DNA of 8,527 bases from Leptolinea sp. UBA5366 (GCA_002407845.1 DHPK01000018.1:1-8527); one strand, 5' to 3'. Counted from the first letter of the stretch, positions 1 to 6,405 are shown. A program made the numbers and translations. Notes: generated by a model not told the origin, from the letters alone.

Positions 1-53
1 CATATCTATTTGACCTTGCTCAGGTTTTTGCCTACTCGATTCTTTTCACATTT

Positions 54-80
54 AATCTCGAAATCGATGAGATTTTTCTC
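54..80 (+). other. Inverted repeat upstream of the repressor gene (operator or weak terminator)
   Basis: AATCTC at 54-59 and GAGATT at 69-74 form a 6-bp inverted repeat, extended by one G-U pair in RNA, with a 7-base loop and a short T run (TTTTT at 73-77). A smaller repeat, GAGA-TTTT-TCTC, overlaps it at 69-80. It could be the weak terminator of a gene to the left of the window or a binding site for the autoregulated repressor. The stem is AT-rich and short, so neither reading is secure. Confidence 0.25.
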
Positions 81-93
81 GGCTGGTGTCTAG

Positions 94-110
94 GATAATT
101 GTGGTAGACT
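94..110 (+). promoter_or_regulatory. Probable promoter of the LacI-family gene (extended -10)
   Basis: An extended -10 element, TGG followed by TAGACT, lies at 102-110, about 40 bases before the repressor start at 152. No good -35 hexamer sits 16-18 bases upstream, which extended -10 promoters can tolerate. A second -10-like hexamer, GATAAT, is at 94-99. The TGnTAnnCT form resembles the two promoter candidates in the 2438-2643 region. Position and motif are seen directly; promoter activity is inferred. Confidence 0.4.
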
Positions 111-151
111 GAAACTGTATTTATCTTATTTTCACGCAAAGCAGACAAAAG

Positions 152-1144
152 ATGTCCAGAACGATCTACGAAGTCGCAAAGAAAGCCAACGTTTCGATTT
201 CAACCGTCTCACGTGTGTTGAACAATTCAGGGTATGCCAGTGAAGCAACCCGGGCAAAGGTGATTGTCGCGACCGAAGAACTGGGGTATCGGCAGAATCG
301 CATTGCGAAATCTCTCCGAAACCAGCAATCAAACTTTATCGGATTACTTGTCCCCGACATCGCAAATGAATTCTTTGCATCTCTTGCGAGCAGCATCGAG
401 CTGACGCTTCGACACTATGGCTATAATTTGTTCCTTTGTAACACGCGTGAAAGCCAAGAAATTGAAAACCATTATATTGAATCCTTATTAGACAACCAAG
501 TTCAGGGCATCATCATTGTCTCTGCAGGACGAAAACCGAAGCCATCCCTATTTAAATGCACCACACCGATTGTGTTGGTTGACCGTCTGGGTCCTGAGCT
601 GAACAAACTGAACAGCATTTTTATTGAAAGCGAAAATGAAAAAGGTGGCGTTCTGGCTGCAAAAGCATTTCTCAAAAGAGGCGCTAAGCGGTTCGTATTT
701 CTTGGAGATCAGCGAAACATGCGCGCAATGAGCCATCGTAAAAAAGGATTCTCTGAGACTCTTTTTTCTCATGGAGTGTCCGAAACTGATTATTGTGAAA
801 TGATGATTCCGGTCTCGGCTGTGATTGCCCGGCATGAAGTCAAAGATTTTTATGAAGCTTTCCCATTTGATGCGATCTTCTGCGGCACGGATAACATCGC
901 GCTGGGAGCGATGCGGGGGCTTTACGACATTGGGCTGGAAATTCCAACCGACGTCCAGCTTATCGGTTTTGATGGAATTCAACTTGGTGAGTTCACAGTT
1001 CCGGGAATTTCGACGATCCGGCAGGACACCCATCTAATGGGGAAAGTATCCAGTGAGAGCATTGTCAAAATGATTCGGGGGGATGAAAGCAGAGGGACGA
1101 TTTTACTGCCAGTCGAATTTATTGCACGCGGCACGACAAAGTAG
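152..1144 (+). CDS. LacI-family transcriptional regulator
   Basis: This is a one-component sugar-responsive repressor that probably controls the neighbouring oxidoreductase/isomerase genes. The N-terminus is a clear LacI helix-turn-helix (residues 4-24, IYEVAKKANVSISTVSRVLN), followed by the hinge helix near residues 50-58 (IAKSLRNQQS) with the minor-groove leucine at L55. Residues 61-330 form the periplasmic-binding-protein-like effector domain: IGLLVPDIANEFF at 63-75, VDR at 143-145, CGTDNIALGAM at 244-254, IGFDG at 271-275 and TIRQD at 288-292. The length of 330 residues is normal for the family. The ATG at 152 puts the helix-turn-helix at the usual distance from the N-terminus, although the upstream sequence (GCAGACAAAAG) has only a weak ribosome binding site. 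It is a separate unit, convergent with the minus-strand oxidoreductase. The effector is probably a sugar or a pathway intermediate; its identity cannot be read from the sequence. Confidence 0.96.
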   Translation: MSRTIYEVAKKANVSISTVSRVLNNSGYASEATRAKVIVATEELGYRQNRIAKSLRNQQSNFIGLLVPDIANEFFASLASSIELTLRHYGYNLFLCNTRESQEIENHYIESLLDNQVQGIIIVSAGRKPKPSLFKCTTPIVLVDRLGPELNKLNSIFIESENEKGGVLAAKAFLKRGAKRFVFLGDQRNMRAMSHRKKGFSETLFSHGVSETDYCEMMIPVSAVIARHEVKDFYEAFPFDAIFCGTDNIALGAMRGLYDIGLEIPTDVQLIGFDGIQLGEFTVPGISTIRQDTHLMGKVSSESIVKMIRGDESRGTILLPVEFIARGTTK

Positions 1145-1294
1145 ATTCTGCCGATTCCTGAAAAAAACTGTTATTCCGCTCTGCACTTTCTTTCCATACC
1201 ATCACTTGAGAATCAGATGGCAGCTTCAACCTAAAGATGATCTCGCTCTTTTAAAAAATACTTATTTATATTTGAACAAATCCAAATGAAAAAC

Positions 1295-1332
1295 AAATAA
1301 CGCGCCTATGGAGTACCACAAGCGCGTTATTT
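1295..1332. terminator. Bidirectional rho-independent terminator
   Basis: A perfect 11-bp inverted repeat, AAATAACGCGC at 1295-1305 and GCGCGTTATTT at 1322-1332, has a 16-base loop that contains a further TGG/CCA pairing. The GC core is flanked by A-rich sequence on the left and T-rich sequence on the right, so it gives a U tract on either strand. It lies between two convergent genes, about 20 bases past the stop of the minus-strand oxidoreductase, and can serve both. The remaining sequence at 1145-1294 shows no gene; it is AT-rich near 1249-1290. Confidence 0.85.
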
Positions 1333-1354
1333 TATCTCTCAAAATCTCAGCAGA

Positions 1355-2437
1355 TCATTCGCCCAACAGCAGCTGAATCGGATATTTCACCTCTGCATGG
1401 AAAGGCAGGAAAACTTTCGCACCGGTGCGCGCGCTCTGATATGCTGCATAAATCATTTCGAGAACCGCTCTGCCGTCTTCTCCGGTCACCAGCGGCTGCT
1501 TATCATTTTTAACGCAGTCGACAAAATGCATTAATTCCTGCGGATATCCCTGATTAAATGCTTCTTCGAACATCGTGAAAGTCCAGCCTTTGGTTGAGCC
1601 AGCCTTCTCGGCCGCGTAGTCATACCCCTCTGTGCTGTAAGTCAGTGCAGAATTCCCTTGGAATAAGTCCGCGTATGAAACACCTTTTGTCCCATAGACT
1701 TCAATCCGGTCATCCATGCCGCCGAATCGTGCCCAACTATCCTCCGCCACACCGATCACTCCGTTTTCAAACTCAACGATCGTTACGGTGTTGTCATCGC
1801 AGTCGGTGATATCGTTATGCAGCACTGTTTTCATGTCAGCAAAAACGCTCTTAACTTTCTTATTCCCGGTCATCCAGCGGAACCATGCCAGCGCATGGCA
1901 GCCCATATCCATCATGACACCGCCGCCTGCGGTTTCTTTTTTATAGAACCACGGGCTATGCGGACCGCTGTGCTTTTCAGATTGTTTCAGCATGTATACC
2001 TCGCCAACCGCTCCTTTTTCAACCAGCATCCGGACGCGTTCGTATTTCGGTGCAAAACACAGTTCTTCCGCGTACATCAATTTCAAATTCTTTTCCTTGC
2101 AAACAGCGATCATCTCGTCAGCATCTTCAAGCGTCAGCGCAAAAGGCTTTTCAACGATGATATGTTTATTGTGTTCGGCAGCTTTCATGCAGGCTTCGTG
2201 ATGAAGATAGTTCGGCAGGCAGATATCGACGATATCCACATCGACTTTTTCAAGCAGCTCATCAATGTCAGAAAAGGCATTGGGGATGCCAAATTTTTCT
2301 GCGACCACTTCCGCATTTTTCTGATTCCTGCCATAAATCGCGACGACCTCAGCTTCATGAACAAATCGGCGATAGCTTTCCAAATGGATATCAGCGATAA
2401 ATCCTGTTCCCAGGACCGCAACTTTTATTTTCTTCAT
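1355..2437 (-). CDS. Gfo/Idh/MocA-family NAD(P)-dependent oxidoreductase (first of three)
   Basis: This is a probable cytoplasmic dehydrogenase acting on a sugar or cyclitol hydroxyl (or reducing the matching ketone). Numbered from the ATG at 2437 (360 residues), the Rossmann nucleotide motif GTGFIA is at 10-15, VDICLPNYLHHE at 70-81, and the family signature EKP at 96-98 carries the conserved lysine. The C-terminal substrate domain has the catalytic pattern GGGVMMDMGCHALAW, with D177 and H181. The reading frame stays open upstream to a TTG at 2443, but the ATG at 2437 is preferred: AGGA at 2450-2447 lies 9 bases before it and only 3 before the TTG. The gene is alone on the minus strand, divergent from the aldolase operon and convergent with the repressor. 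Family assignment is secure; substrate and the choice of NAD or NADP are unknown. It is clearly a different paralogue from the other two oxidoreductases. Confidence 0.95.
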   Translation of the reverse strand: MKKIKVAVLGTGFIADIHLESYRRFVHEAEVVAIYGRNQKNAEVVAEKFGIPNAFSDIDELLEKVDVDIVDICLPNYLHHEACMKAAEHNKHIIVEKPFALTLEDADEMIAVCKEKNLKLMYAEELCFAPKYERVRMLVEKGAVGEVYMLKQSEKHSGPHSPWFYKKETAGGGVMMDMGCHALAWFRWMTGNKKVKSVFADMKTVLHNDITDCDDNTVTIVEFENGVIGVAEDSWARFGGMDDRIEVYGTKGVSYADLFQGNSALTYSTEGYDYAAEKAGSTKGWTFTMFEEAFNQGYPQELMHFVDCVKNDKQPLVTGEDGRAVLEMIYAAYQSARTGAKVFLPFHAEVKYPIQLLLGE

Positions 2438-2456
2438 ATTCAAATTTCCTTTCCAG

Positions 2457-2488
2457 AATTCTTTTTGATATTTTTATTTCAAAGAATT
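2457..2488. repeat. Inverted repeat in the divergent control region
   Basis: AATTCTTT at 2457-2464 and AAAGAATT at 2481-2488 are perfect 8-bp arms separated by 16 AT-rich bases. The repeat lies in the predicted untranslated leader of the minus-strand oxidoreductase, just upstream of its ribosome binding site. It may be an mRNA hairpin or a protein-binding site. The arms are almost all A/T, so chance is possible. Confidence 0.35.
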
Positions 2489-2517
2489 GATGCCCTGAAA
2501 ATTCGGCTATCCTCTTT

Positions 2518-2538
2518 CCCTTAAAGTATATCAAAGGG
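2518..2538. promoter_or_regulatory. Candidate operator over the minus-strand -10
   Basis: CCCTT at 2518-2522 and AAGGG at 2534-2538 form a 21-bp interrupted palindrome centred on the minus-strand -10 element. Only the outer 5 bp of each arm are symmetric, and the centre is not the CG step usual for LacI-type operators. The call is therefore tentative and rests mainly on position. Confidence 0.25.
2525..2533 (-). promoter_or_regulatory. Minus-strand extended -10 promoter for the first oxidoreductase
   Basis: On the minus strand the sequence reads TGA-TATACT (2533 down to 2525), an extended -10 with five of six bases matching TATAAT. No convincing -35 is seen. Transcription would begin near 2518, giving a leader of about 80 bases before the ATG at 2437. 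The element is enclosed by the CCCTT/AAGGG inverted repeat at 2518-2538, a position where a bound repressor would block it. Confidence 0.5.
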
Positions 2539-2547
2539 GGTAAAAAA

Positions 2548-2604
2548 ATGCTTTTGTCTTTTAATGAAGGAAAGGAAATTGACAGGGAATTTCAGCGATG
2601 GTAA
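2548..2604 (+). CDS. Possible 18-residue leader peptide
   Basis: A short open frame, ATG at 2548 to TAA at 2602-2604, encodes MLLSFNEGKEIDREFQRW. What makes it notable is its ribosome binding site: AAAGGGGGT at 2533-2541 is one base from the ideal AAAGGAGGT and sits 6 bases before the ATG, better than the sites of most real genes here. It has no recognised family. Against it, the aldolase promoter (TTGACA at 2579) lies inside the frame, so it would need a separate upstream promoter; only a weak candidate exists (TTGATG at 2487 and TATCCT at 2508, 15-base spacer). Confidence 0.2.
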   Translation: MLLSFNEGKEIDREFQRW

Positions 2605-2607
2605 CCT
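2579..2607 (+). promoter_or_regulatory. Promoter of the aldolase-oxidoreductase-isomerase operon
   Basis: A perfect -35 hexamer TTGACA (2579-2584) is followed by a 17-base spacer and an extended -10, TGG-TAACCT (2599-2607). Transcription would start near 2614, about 30 bases before the aldolase ATG at 2644. This is the best sigma-70-type promoter visible in the window. The motifs are seen directly; activity is inferred. Confidence 0.65.
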
Positions 2608-2616
2608 TGAAATAAG

Positions 2617-2632
2617 AATAATCACGATTTTT
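2617..2632. promoter_or_regulatory. Candidate repressor operator downstream of the operon promoter
   Basis: The near-palindrome AATC-AC-GATT (2620-2629), with matching A/T flanks one base further out (AA at 2617-2618, TT at 2631-2632), lies just after the predicted transcription start. That is a common place for a LacI-family repressor site. Its centre is AC rather than the usual CG, so binding by the local regulator is only a suggestion. Confidence 0.3.
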
Positions 2633-2643
2633 GGGAGATCAAA

Positions 2644-3354
2644 ATGAGACCTGACAAACCCGCAATTGAAATGACCGCGCGTGAATTAGCAAAGTACATC
2701 GATCAATCAGTTCTTAAGCCAGAATTTTCCGAGGCTGAAATCAGAAAATACATAATAGAAGGGATTGATTTTGGCTGCAGGACCGTCTGCATTAATCCAG
2801 CCTCGCTTGACATCGCGGCAGAACTGACCAGCGGGACCGAGACCGAAATTTGTGTTGTCTGCGATTTTCCTTTCGGCTTATCAACAACCCGTTCAAAAGT
2901 CATGCAAGCAGAAGAATATTGCCGCCGGGGAGACATTTTTGAACTGGATATCGTCTCAAATTATGGCTGGATCCGCAGCGGAAAATGGGATCTGATGCGT
3001 GACGAACTCAAGGCAGTCAGCGATGTTTGCCACCAGCACAACACTGCCCTCAAAACAATTCTTGAGACTGATGCCCTGACACTGGATCAGATTTTGCAGG
3101 CTTGCGAAATTGTCATTGAAGCCGGCAGCGACTTTGTAAAGACCTCGACGGGTTTTTACACCGGCGGAAAAAGCGAAGGAGCAACGATTGAACTGGTCCG
3201 GGCAATGATGGAAAAAGTGAAGGGACGCTGCAAGATCAAAGGATCAGGCGCGATTCGCACGCGTGAACATTTCCTGACACTGATCGACATGGGAATTGAC
3301 CGAATGGGGATCGGTTATAAATCTACCCCGATTGTGCTTGGCATCTCACAATAA
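2644..3354 (+). CDS. deoC: DeoC-family class I aldolase (deoxyribose-phosphate aldolase-like)
   Basis: This is a Schiff-base aldolase of the DeoC fold (TIM barrel, 236 residues, close to the usual 220-260). The catalytic set is present: the Schiff-base lysine K166 in VKTSTGF (165-171), a second lysine K199 in KIKGSGAIR (197-205), and an aspartate at D102 in ELDIVSN. DFPFGLSTTRSK (74-85) matches the DeoC block usually seen as GFPLGxxTTxxK. Several positions differ from classical DERA: IDHTxLK reads IDQSVLK (19-25), KASGGIR reads KGSGAIR, and the phosphate-binding GTSS near the end is replaced by GIGYKS (222-227). The substrate may therefore not be deoxyribose 5-phosphate. The start has GGGAG at 2633-2637 with a 6-base spacer. 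It is the first gene of the operon, 12 bases before the next gene, and probably performs a late aldol cleavage in a sugar pathway. The family is clear; the specific activity is uncertain. Confidence 0.88.
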   Translation: MRPDKPAIEMTARELAKYIDQSVLKPEFSEAEIRKYIIEGIDFGCRTVCINPASLDIAAELTSGTETEICVVCDFPFGLSTTRSKVMQAEEYCRRGDIFELDIVSNYGWIRSGKWDLMRDELKAVSDVCHQHNTALKTILETDALTLDQILQACEIVIEAGSDFVKTSTGFYTGGKSEGATIELVRAMMEKVKGRCKIKGSGAIRTREHFLTLIDMGIDRMGIGYKSTPIVLGISQ

Positions 3355-3366
3355 AGGAGCGGAGAA

Positions 3367-4506
3367 ATGAAAATGTTTAGAGCCGGTATCATTGGCGCAG
3401 GATTTATTGGCGCTGTTCATGCGGAACAGCTGCGGCGGCTTGGAAACGTCGAAGTTGCAGCGCTCACCAACACTTCCAACGCCGAGCAAAAAGCAGAAGC
3501 CCTGTTCATCCCAAAAGGATACAAAGATTATCGTGAAATGATTGACCAGGAAAATTTGGACTGCGTTCATATCTGCACACCAAACTCCTCCCACTTCGAA
3601 ATCGCTGAATATGCGCTCAATCACGGCATTCATGTCGTGCTGGAAAAGCCGATGACAACGAGTGTCGAAGAAGCTGAGAAATTGGTCAAACTAGTAAAAG
3701 AAAAAAACCTGGTCGGTGCCATGAATTACAACTGCCGTTTTTATCCCATGGCATTTCAGCTGCGTGAGATGATAAAAAACGGTGATTTAGGCGAAATTTT
3801 CACCATTCACGGCGGTTATTTGCAGGACTGGCTGCTGCTCGAAACAGATTACAGCTGGCGCCTTGAACCATCGCTCTCAGGTGAAACCCGCGCATTTGGA
3901 GACATCGGCACGCATTGGCTCGATCTCGTTGAGTTCACGACCGGTTTGAAAGTGGCCGAAGTGCTGGCAGATTTTGAAATCTTCCACAAAACCCGAAAGA
4001 AACCGCTGAAAGCGATCGAAACCTTTTCAGGCATGGCGCTGAGACCAGAAGATTACGAGGAAGTACCGATAGCCACAGAGGATTACATAACCGTGTTATT
4101 CCATCTGGACAATGGCGCACATGCCTGCTGCAACATCAGCCAGGTCTTTGCCGGCCGGAAAAACCAGATGATCCTTGCGGTCGCCGGCAGTAAAGCCTCA
4201 GCCCATTGGGACAGCGAAGATTCGAATGACCTTTGGATTGGGAGACGCGAGACCAGCAATGACCTTTATGCAAAAGACCCATCAATCCTGGCACCGCGCA
4301 CTGGAAAAGTGATCAGCTACCCAGGCGGGCATGTTGAAGGATTTGCCGATACATTCAAACATAATTTCAAACAAATTTACGCCGCTATCGCGGGAGAAAA
4401 AGCTGAATATGACTTTCCGACATTTGAGTCCGGACTGAGAGAAATGGTTCTCTGTGAAAAAATCATCCAGAGCGCCAGAGAAAAAAGGTGGATCACCGTC
4501 CCATAA
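3367..4506 (+). CDS. Gfo/Idh/MocA-family NAD(P)-dependent oxidoreductase (second of three)
   Basis: This is a predicted cytoplasmic sugar or cyclitol dehydrogenase of 379 residues, somewhat longer than the 330-360 common in the family. GAGFIG at 10-15 is the Rossmann motif, CTPNSSH is at 70-76, and EKP at 93-95 carries the conserved lysine. The catalytic block AFGDIGTHWLDLVEF (176-190) has D179 and H183. The extra length lies around RKKPLKAIETFSG in the C-terminal domain, before the long beta-sheet. Two starts are possible: ATG 3367 with AAGGAG at 3354-3359, and the in-frame ATG 3373 with GGAG at 3361-3364; the first is kept because its ribosome site is the stronger. It follows the aldolase by 12 bases and precedes the first isomerase-like gene by 15, so all are surely co-transcribed. 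A likely role is oxidation of the substrate, or re-reduction of a keto intermediate, coupled to the TIM-barrel enzymes. Substrate unknown. Confidence 0.95.
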   Translation: MKMFRAGIIGAGFIGAVHAEQLRRLGNVEVAALTNTSNAEQKAEALFIPKGYKDYREMIDQENLDCVHICTPNSSHFEIAEYALNHGIHVVLEKPMTTSVEEAEKLVKLVKEKNLVGAMNYNCRFYPMAFQLREMIKNGDLGEIFTIHGGYLQDWLLLETDYSWRLEPSLSGETRAFGDIGTHWLDLVEFTTGLKVAEVLADFEIFHKTRKKPLKAIETFSGMALRPEDYEEVPIATEDYITVLFHLDNGAHACCNISQVFAGRKNQMILAVAGSKASAHWDSEDSNDLWIGRRETSNDLYAKDPSILAPRTGKVISYPGGHVEGFADTFKHNFKQIYAAIAGEKAEYDFPTFESGLREMVLCEKIIQSAREKRWITVP

Positions 4507-4521
4507 ACGAAGGAAGAGACT

Positions 4522-5418
4522 ATGTTAAAAATCGGAACACTCGCTGATCTGTTCAAGATTGGCGTCATCAATGGGATCATCGCATCCGAGAGCTGCGGCG
4601 CGCAAGGCGTGCAGCTCTACGCCTGGAACGAATTAAATCCAATGACAGTTTCCGCCCAAAAGCTGCATGAAGTCAAAACTGCAGCCAGCGATCATGGGCA
4701 GAAGATCACAGCAATCTGCGGTGAACTCAGCGAATTGAAACTGAAAGGTCACGGATTGCAGGATGAAGCGTTCAACCAGCCAAAACTTGAGTACCTGAAG
4801 CGCACCATTGACATGGCAAATGAGCTCGGGGCAAATATCGTAACAACCCATATCGGGGTCGTTCCCGCAGACGCTTCTCAGGAGCGCTACCGCGTCATGA
4901 GCGAAGCCTGTGCTGAACTTGATGAATATGCGCAATCGAATGACTCCTGGATTGCGATCGAGACCGGCCCAGAGAAAATTGCCACACTGAGCAAATTCTC
5001 CGACCAATTCAGCAATCATCGGATTGCTATCAATTATGATCCGGCAAATTTGGTGATGGTCACGCAGGAAGATGAAGTCGAAGGCGTCTACACTGCCGGC
5101 AAACGCATCGTTCATACCCATGCCAAAGACGGGATCATGAAAGCCTATCTCGGTCCTGAAAAGGTATATGCAATCTTTGCGGAAGGCGGAATTGAATCGC
5201 TCGAGAAATTGCCGGATTATTTCATGGAAGTCCCGCTTGGCGAAGGCCAGGTTCGTTGGGTAAAATATATTCAGGCGCTGCTTGATATAAACTACGACGG
5301 TTTTTTGACCATCGAACGCGAAGTCGGCGCCACACCGGATAAAGATATTCGTCAGGCAGTTCAATTCCTGACAAATTTACTTGAATCACTATCAGACATT
5401 CAGAGAGGTAAAAAATGA
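4522..5418 (+). CDS. Sugar phosphate isomerase/epimerase superfamily TIM-barrel protein (first of two)
   Basis: A xylose-isomerase-like (AP endonuclease 2 fold) TIM barrel of 298 residues, the usual length. Enzymes of this fold isomerise, epimerise, dehydrate or eliminate keto-sugars and cyclitols with a divalent metal. Likely metal and catalytic positions are E147 (AIETG), D173 (NYDPAN), H198 and H200 (HTHAKD), and E264 and E266 (TIERE). At 176, where many relatives including the neighbouring paralogue have histidine (DPSH), this protein has asparagine (DPAN), so its metal site is of a different type. No signal peptide is visible, so it is cytoplasmic. The start at 4522 has AAGGA at 4510-4514 with a 7-base spacer. 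Its stop overlaps the next start by ATGA, implying translational coupling. The nearest functional analogues are IolE/IolI-type inosose enzymes and SPI-type partners of 3-keto-glycoside dehydrogenases; sequence alone does not decide. Confidence 0.9.
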   Translation: MLKIGTLADLFKIGVINGIIASESCGAQGVQLYAWNELNPMTVSAQKLHEVKTAASDHGQKITAICGELSELKLKGHGLQDEAFNQPKLEYLKRTIDMANELGANIVTTHIGVVPADASQERYRVMSEACAELDEYAQSNDSWIAIETGPEKIATLSKFSDQFSNHRIAINYDPANLVMVTQEDEVEGVYTAGKRIVHTHAKDGIMKAYLGPEKVYAIFAEGGIESLEKLPDYFMEVPLGEGQVRWVKYIQALLDINYDGFLTIEREVGATPDKDIRQAVQFLTNLLESLSDIQRGKK

Positions 5419-6329
5419 TGAAGTTAGGATTTGTTTCCGCTATCCTCCCAGATTTCACTTTTGAACAGGTCATCGATTATGCAAAAGAAGTTGGATTTTC
5501 CTGCGTTGAAGTTTGTTGCTGGCCAAAAGGAAAAGCGATCCGCCGTTACGCTGGCGTCACGCACATCGATACAGCTGGATTGACCGATAAAAAGATCCAA
5601 CACTATCTCGACTACGCCACCGAACGGGGCATAGAAATCAGCTCGCTGGGGTATTATCCGAATCCAATGGATGCTGACAAAGAAGCTGCGAAAGTTGCGG
5701 TCGACCACATCATGGCTCTGATCGACTTGTCCGCCCAGATGGACGTCAACATGGTCACCACCTTCATCGGCAAAGATAAGACAAAAACCGTCGAGGACAA
5801 CCTTGACCTTTACAAAGAGGTCTGGACGCCGATCATTGCGCACTCAGAGAAAAAGAAAGTCAAGATTGCAATTGAAAACTGCCCAATGTTATATACAAAA
5901 AATGAATGGCCGGGCGGGAACAACCTTGCCTGTACCCCTGCAATCTGGCGCAAGATGTTTGAACTGATTCCGAGCGACTACCTCGGATTGAACCTCGATC
6001 CGTCCCACCCTTATCTGCTTCAGTCCTCAATCACAAAGCCAGTGTATGAATTCAAGGACAAGATTTTCCATGTCCATTTCAAAGATATCCAGATTTATCA
6101 GGATAAACTGGACGAATTCGGTATCTTCTCTTACCCGGCTCTGTGGCACAGTCCGAAGCTGCCGGGACTGGGCGGCGTTGACTTCAGCGCTTTCTGTTCC
6201 GCTCTGAATGATATCCGCTACAGCGGTTACGCCTGCATTGAAGTTGAAGATAAGGCATATGAAAGCAGCATCGATGATGTGAAAGCCGGCATCGAACAGA
6301 GTTATCGATACATGAAGCAATTCATATAA
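5415..6329 (+). CDS. Sugar phosphate isomerase/epimerase superfamily TIM-barrel protein (second of two)
   Basis: This is a second xylose-isomerase-like TIM barrel (304 residues), only distantly similar to the first. The characteristic N-terminal block VEVCCWPKGK-AIRRYAGVTHID (31-52) carries several charged residues that could bind substrate. The expected metal ligands are complete: E154 (IAIEN), D195 and H198 (NLDPSH), H219/H221 (HVHFKD) and E276/E278 (CIEVED). It is predicted to be a cytoplasmic, metal-dependent isomerase, epimerase or lyase acting on the keto-sugar made by one of the oxidoreductases. The ATG at 5415 overlaps the previous stop (ATGA) and uses AGAGG at 5404-5408; the next codon is also ATG (5418), 9 bases from that site, and may be used instead. 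It ends the compact operon, with a 123-base spacer following. The family is secure; the reaction is not known. Confidence 0.91.
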   Translation: MMKLGFVSAILPDFTFEQVIDYAKEVGFSCVEVCCWPKGKAIRRYAGVTHIDTAGLTDKKIQHYLDYATERGIEISSLGYYPNPMDADKEAAKVAVDHIMALIDLSAQMDVNMVTTFIGKDKTKTVEDNLDLYKEVWTPIIAHSEKKKVKIAIENCPMLYTKNEWPGGNNLACTPAIWRKMFELIPSDYLGLNLDPSHPYLLQSSITKPVYEFKDKIFHVHFKDIQIYQDKLDEFGIFSYPALWHSPKLPGLGGVDFSAFCSALNDIRYSGYACIEVEDKAYESSIDDVKAGIEQSYRYMKQFI

Positions 6330-6353
6330 ATCAGAAGTGAGAGCTGCGATCCA

Positions 6354-6378
6354 TCTGGAAGATTTTCAGTTTTCCAGA
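6354..6378 (+). other. Intergenic RNA hairpin
   Basis: TCTGGAA at 6354-6360 pairs with TTCCAGA at 6372-6378. In RNA the stem can extend inward through G-U and A-U pairs to about 11 bp, closed by a UUC loop. No T tract follows, so it is not a classical terminator. It lies 25 bases past the stop of the second isomerase-like gene and could be an RNA-processing or 3'-end-protecting structure. Confidence 0.4.
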
Positions 6379-6396
6379 AATCGGATCAAAACGATT
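6379..6396. promoter_or_regulatory. Candidate operator-like palindrome
   Basis: AATCG at 6379-6383 and CGATT at 6392-6396 form an 18-bp interrupted palindrome with 8 bases between the arms. The half-sites resemble the AATC/GATT arms near the aldolase start at 2620-2629. The site could place the third oxidoreductase under the same repressor. Short arms in an AT-rich spacer make this weak. Confidence 0.2.
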
Positions 6397-6405
6397 AAAA
6401 TTGAT

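Noticed and set aside
1..98. Open frames running in from the left edge (stops at 91-93 and 96-98), one giving a protein-like tail with acidic and hydrophobic residues
   Set aside because: About 30 codons with no recognisable family and two competing frames; the promoter-like elements and inverted repeat overlap it. It may be the end of an upstream gene but cannot be supported.
548..1033. Minus-strand open frame of 161 codons inside the LacI-family gene
   Set aside because: Antisense shadow of a fully motif-supported LacI effector domain, with no promoter, ribosome site or family features of its own.
1270..1287. ATTTG-AA-CAAAT palindrome with an extra CAAAT
   Set aside because: Short and entirely A/T apart from single G/C bases, in an AT-rich spacer between convergent genes where an operator is not expected.
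1817..2524. Long plus-strand open frame of 235 codons opposite the minus-strand oxidoreductase
   Set aside because: The minus-strand frame has a complete Gfo/Idh/MocA protein with all motifs and a ribosome site; the plus-strand translation shows no family features and is an antisense shadow.
4633..5364. Minus-strand open frame of 243 codons opposite the first isomerase-like gene
   Set aside because: Its translation is rich in Cys and Phe and shows no domain, while the plus strand encodes a full TIM-barrel protein with metal ligands in an operon.
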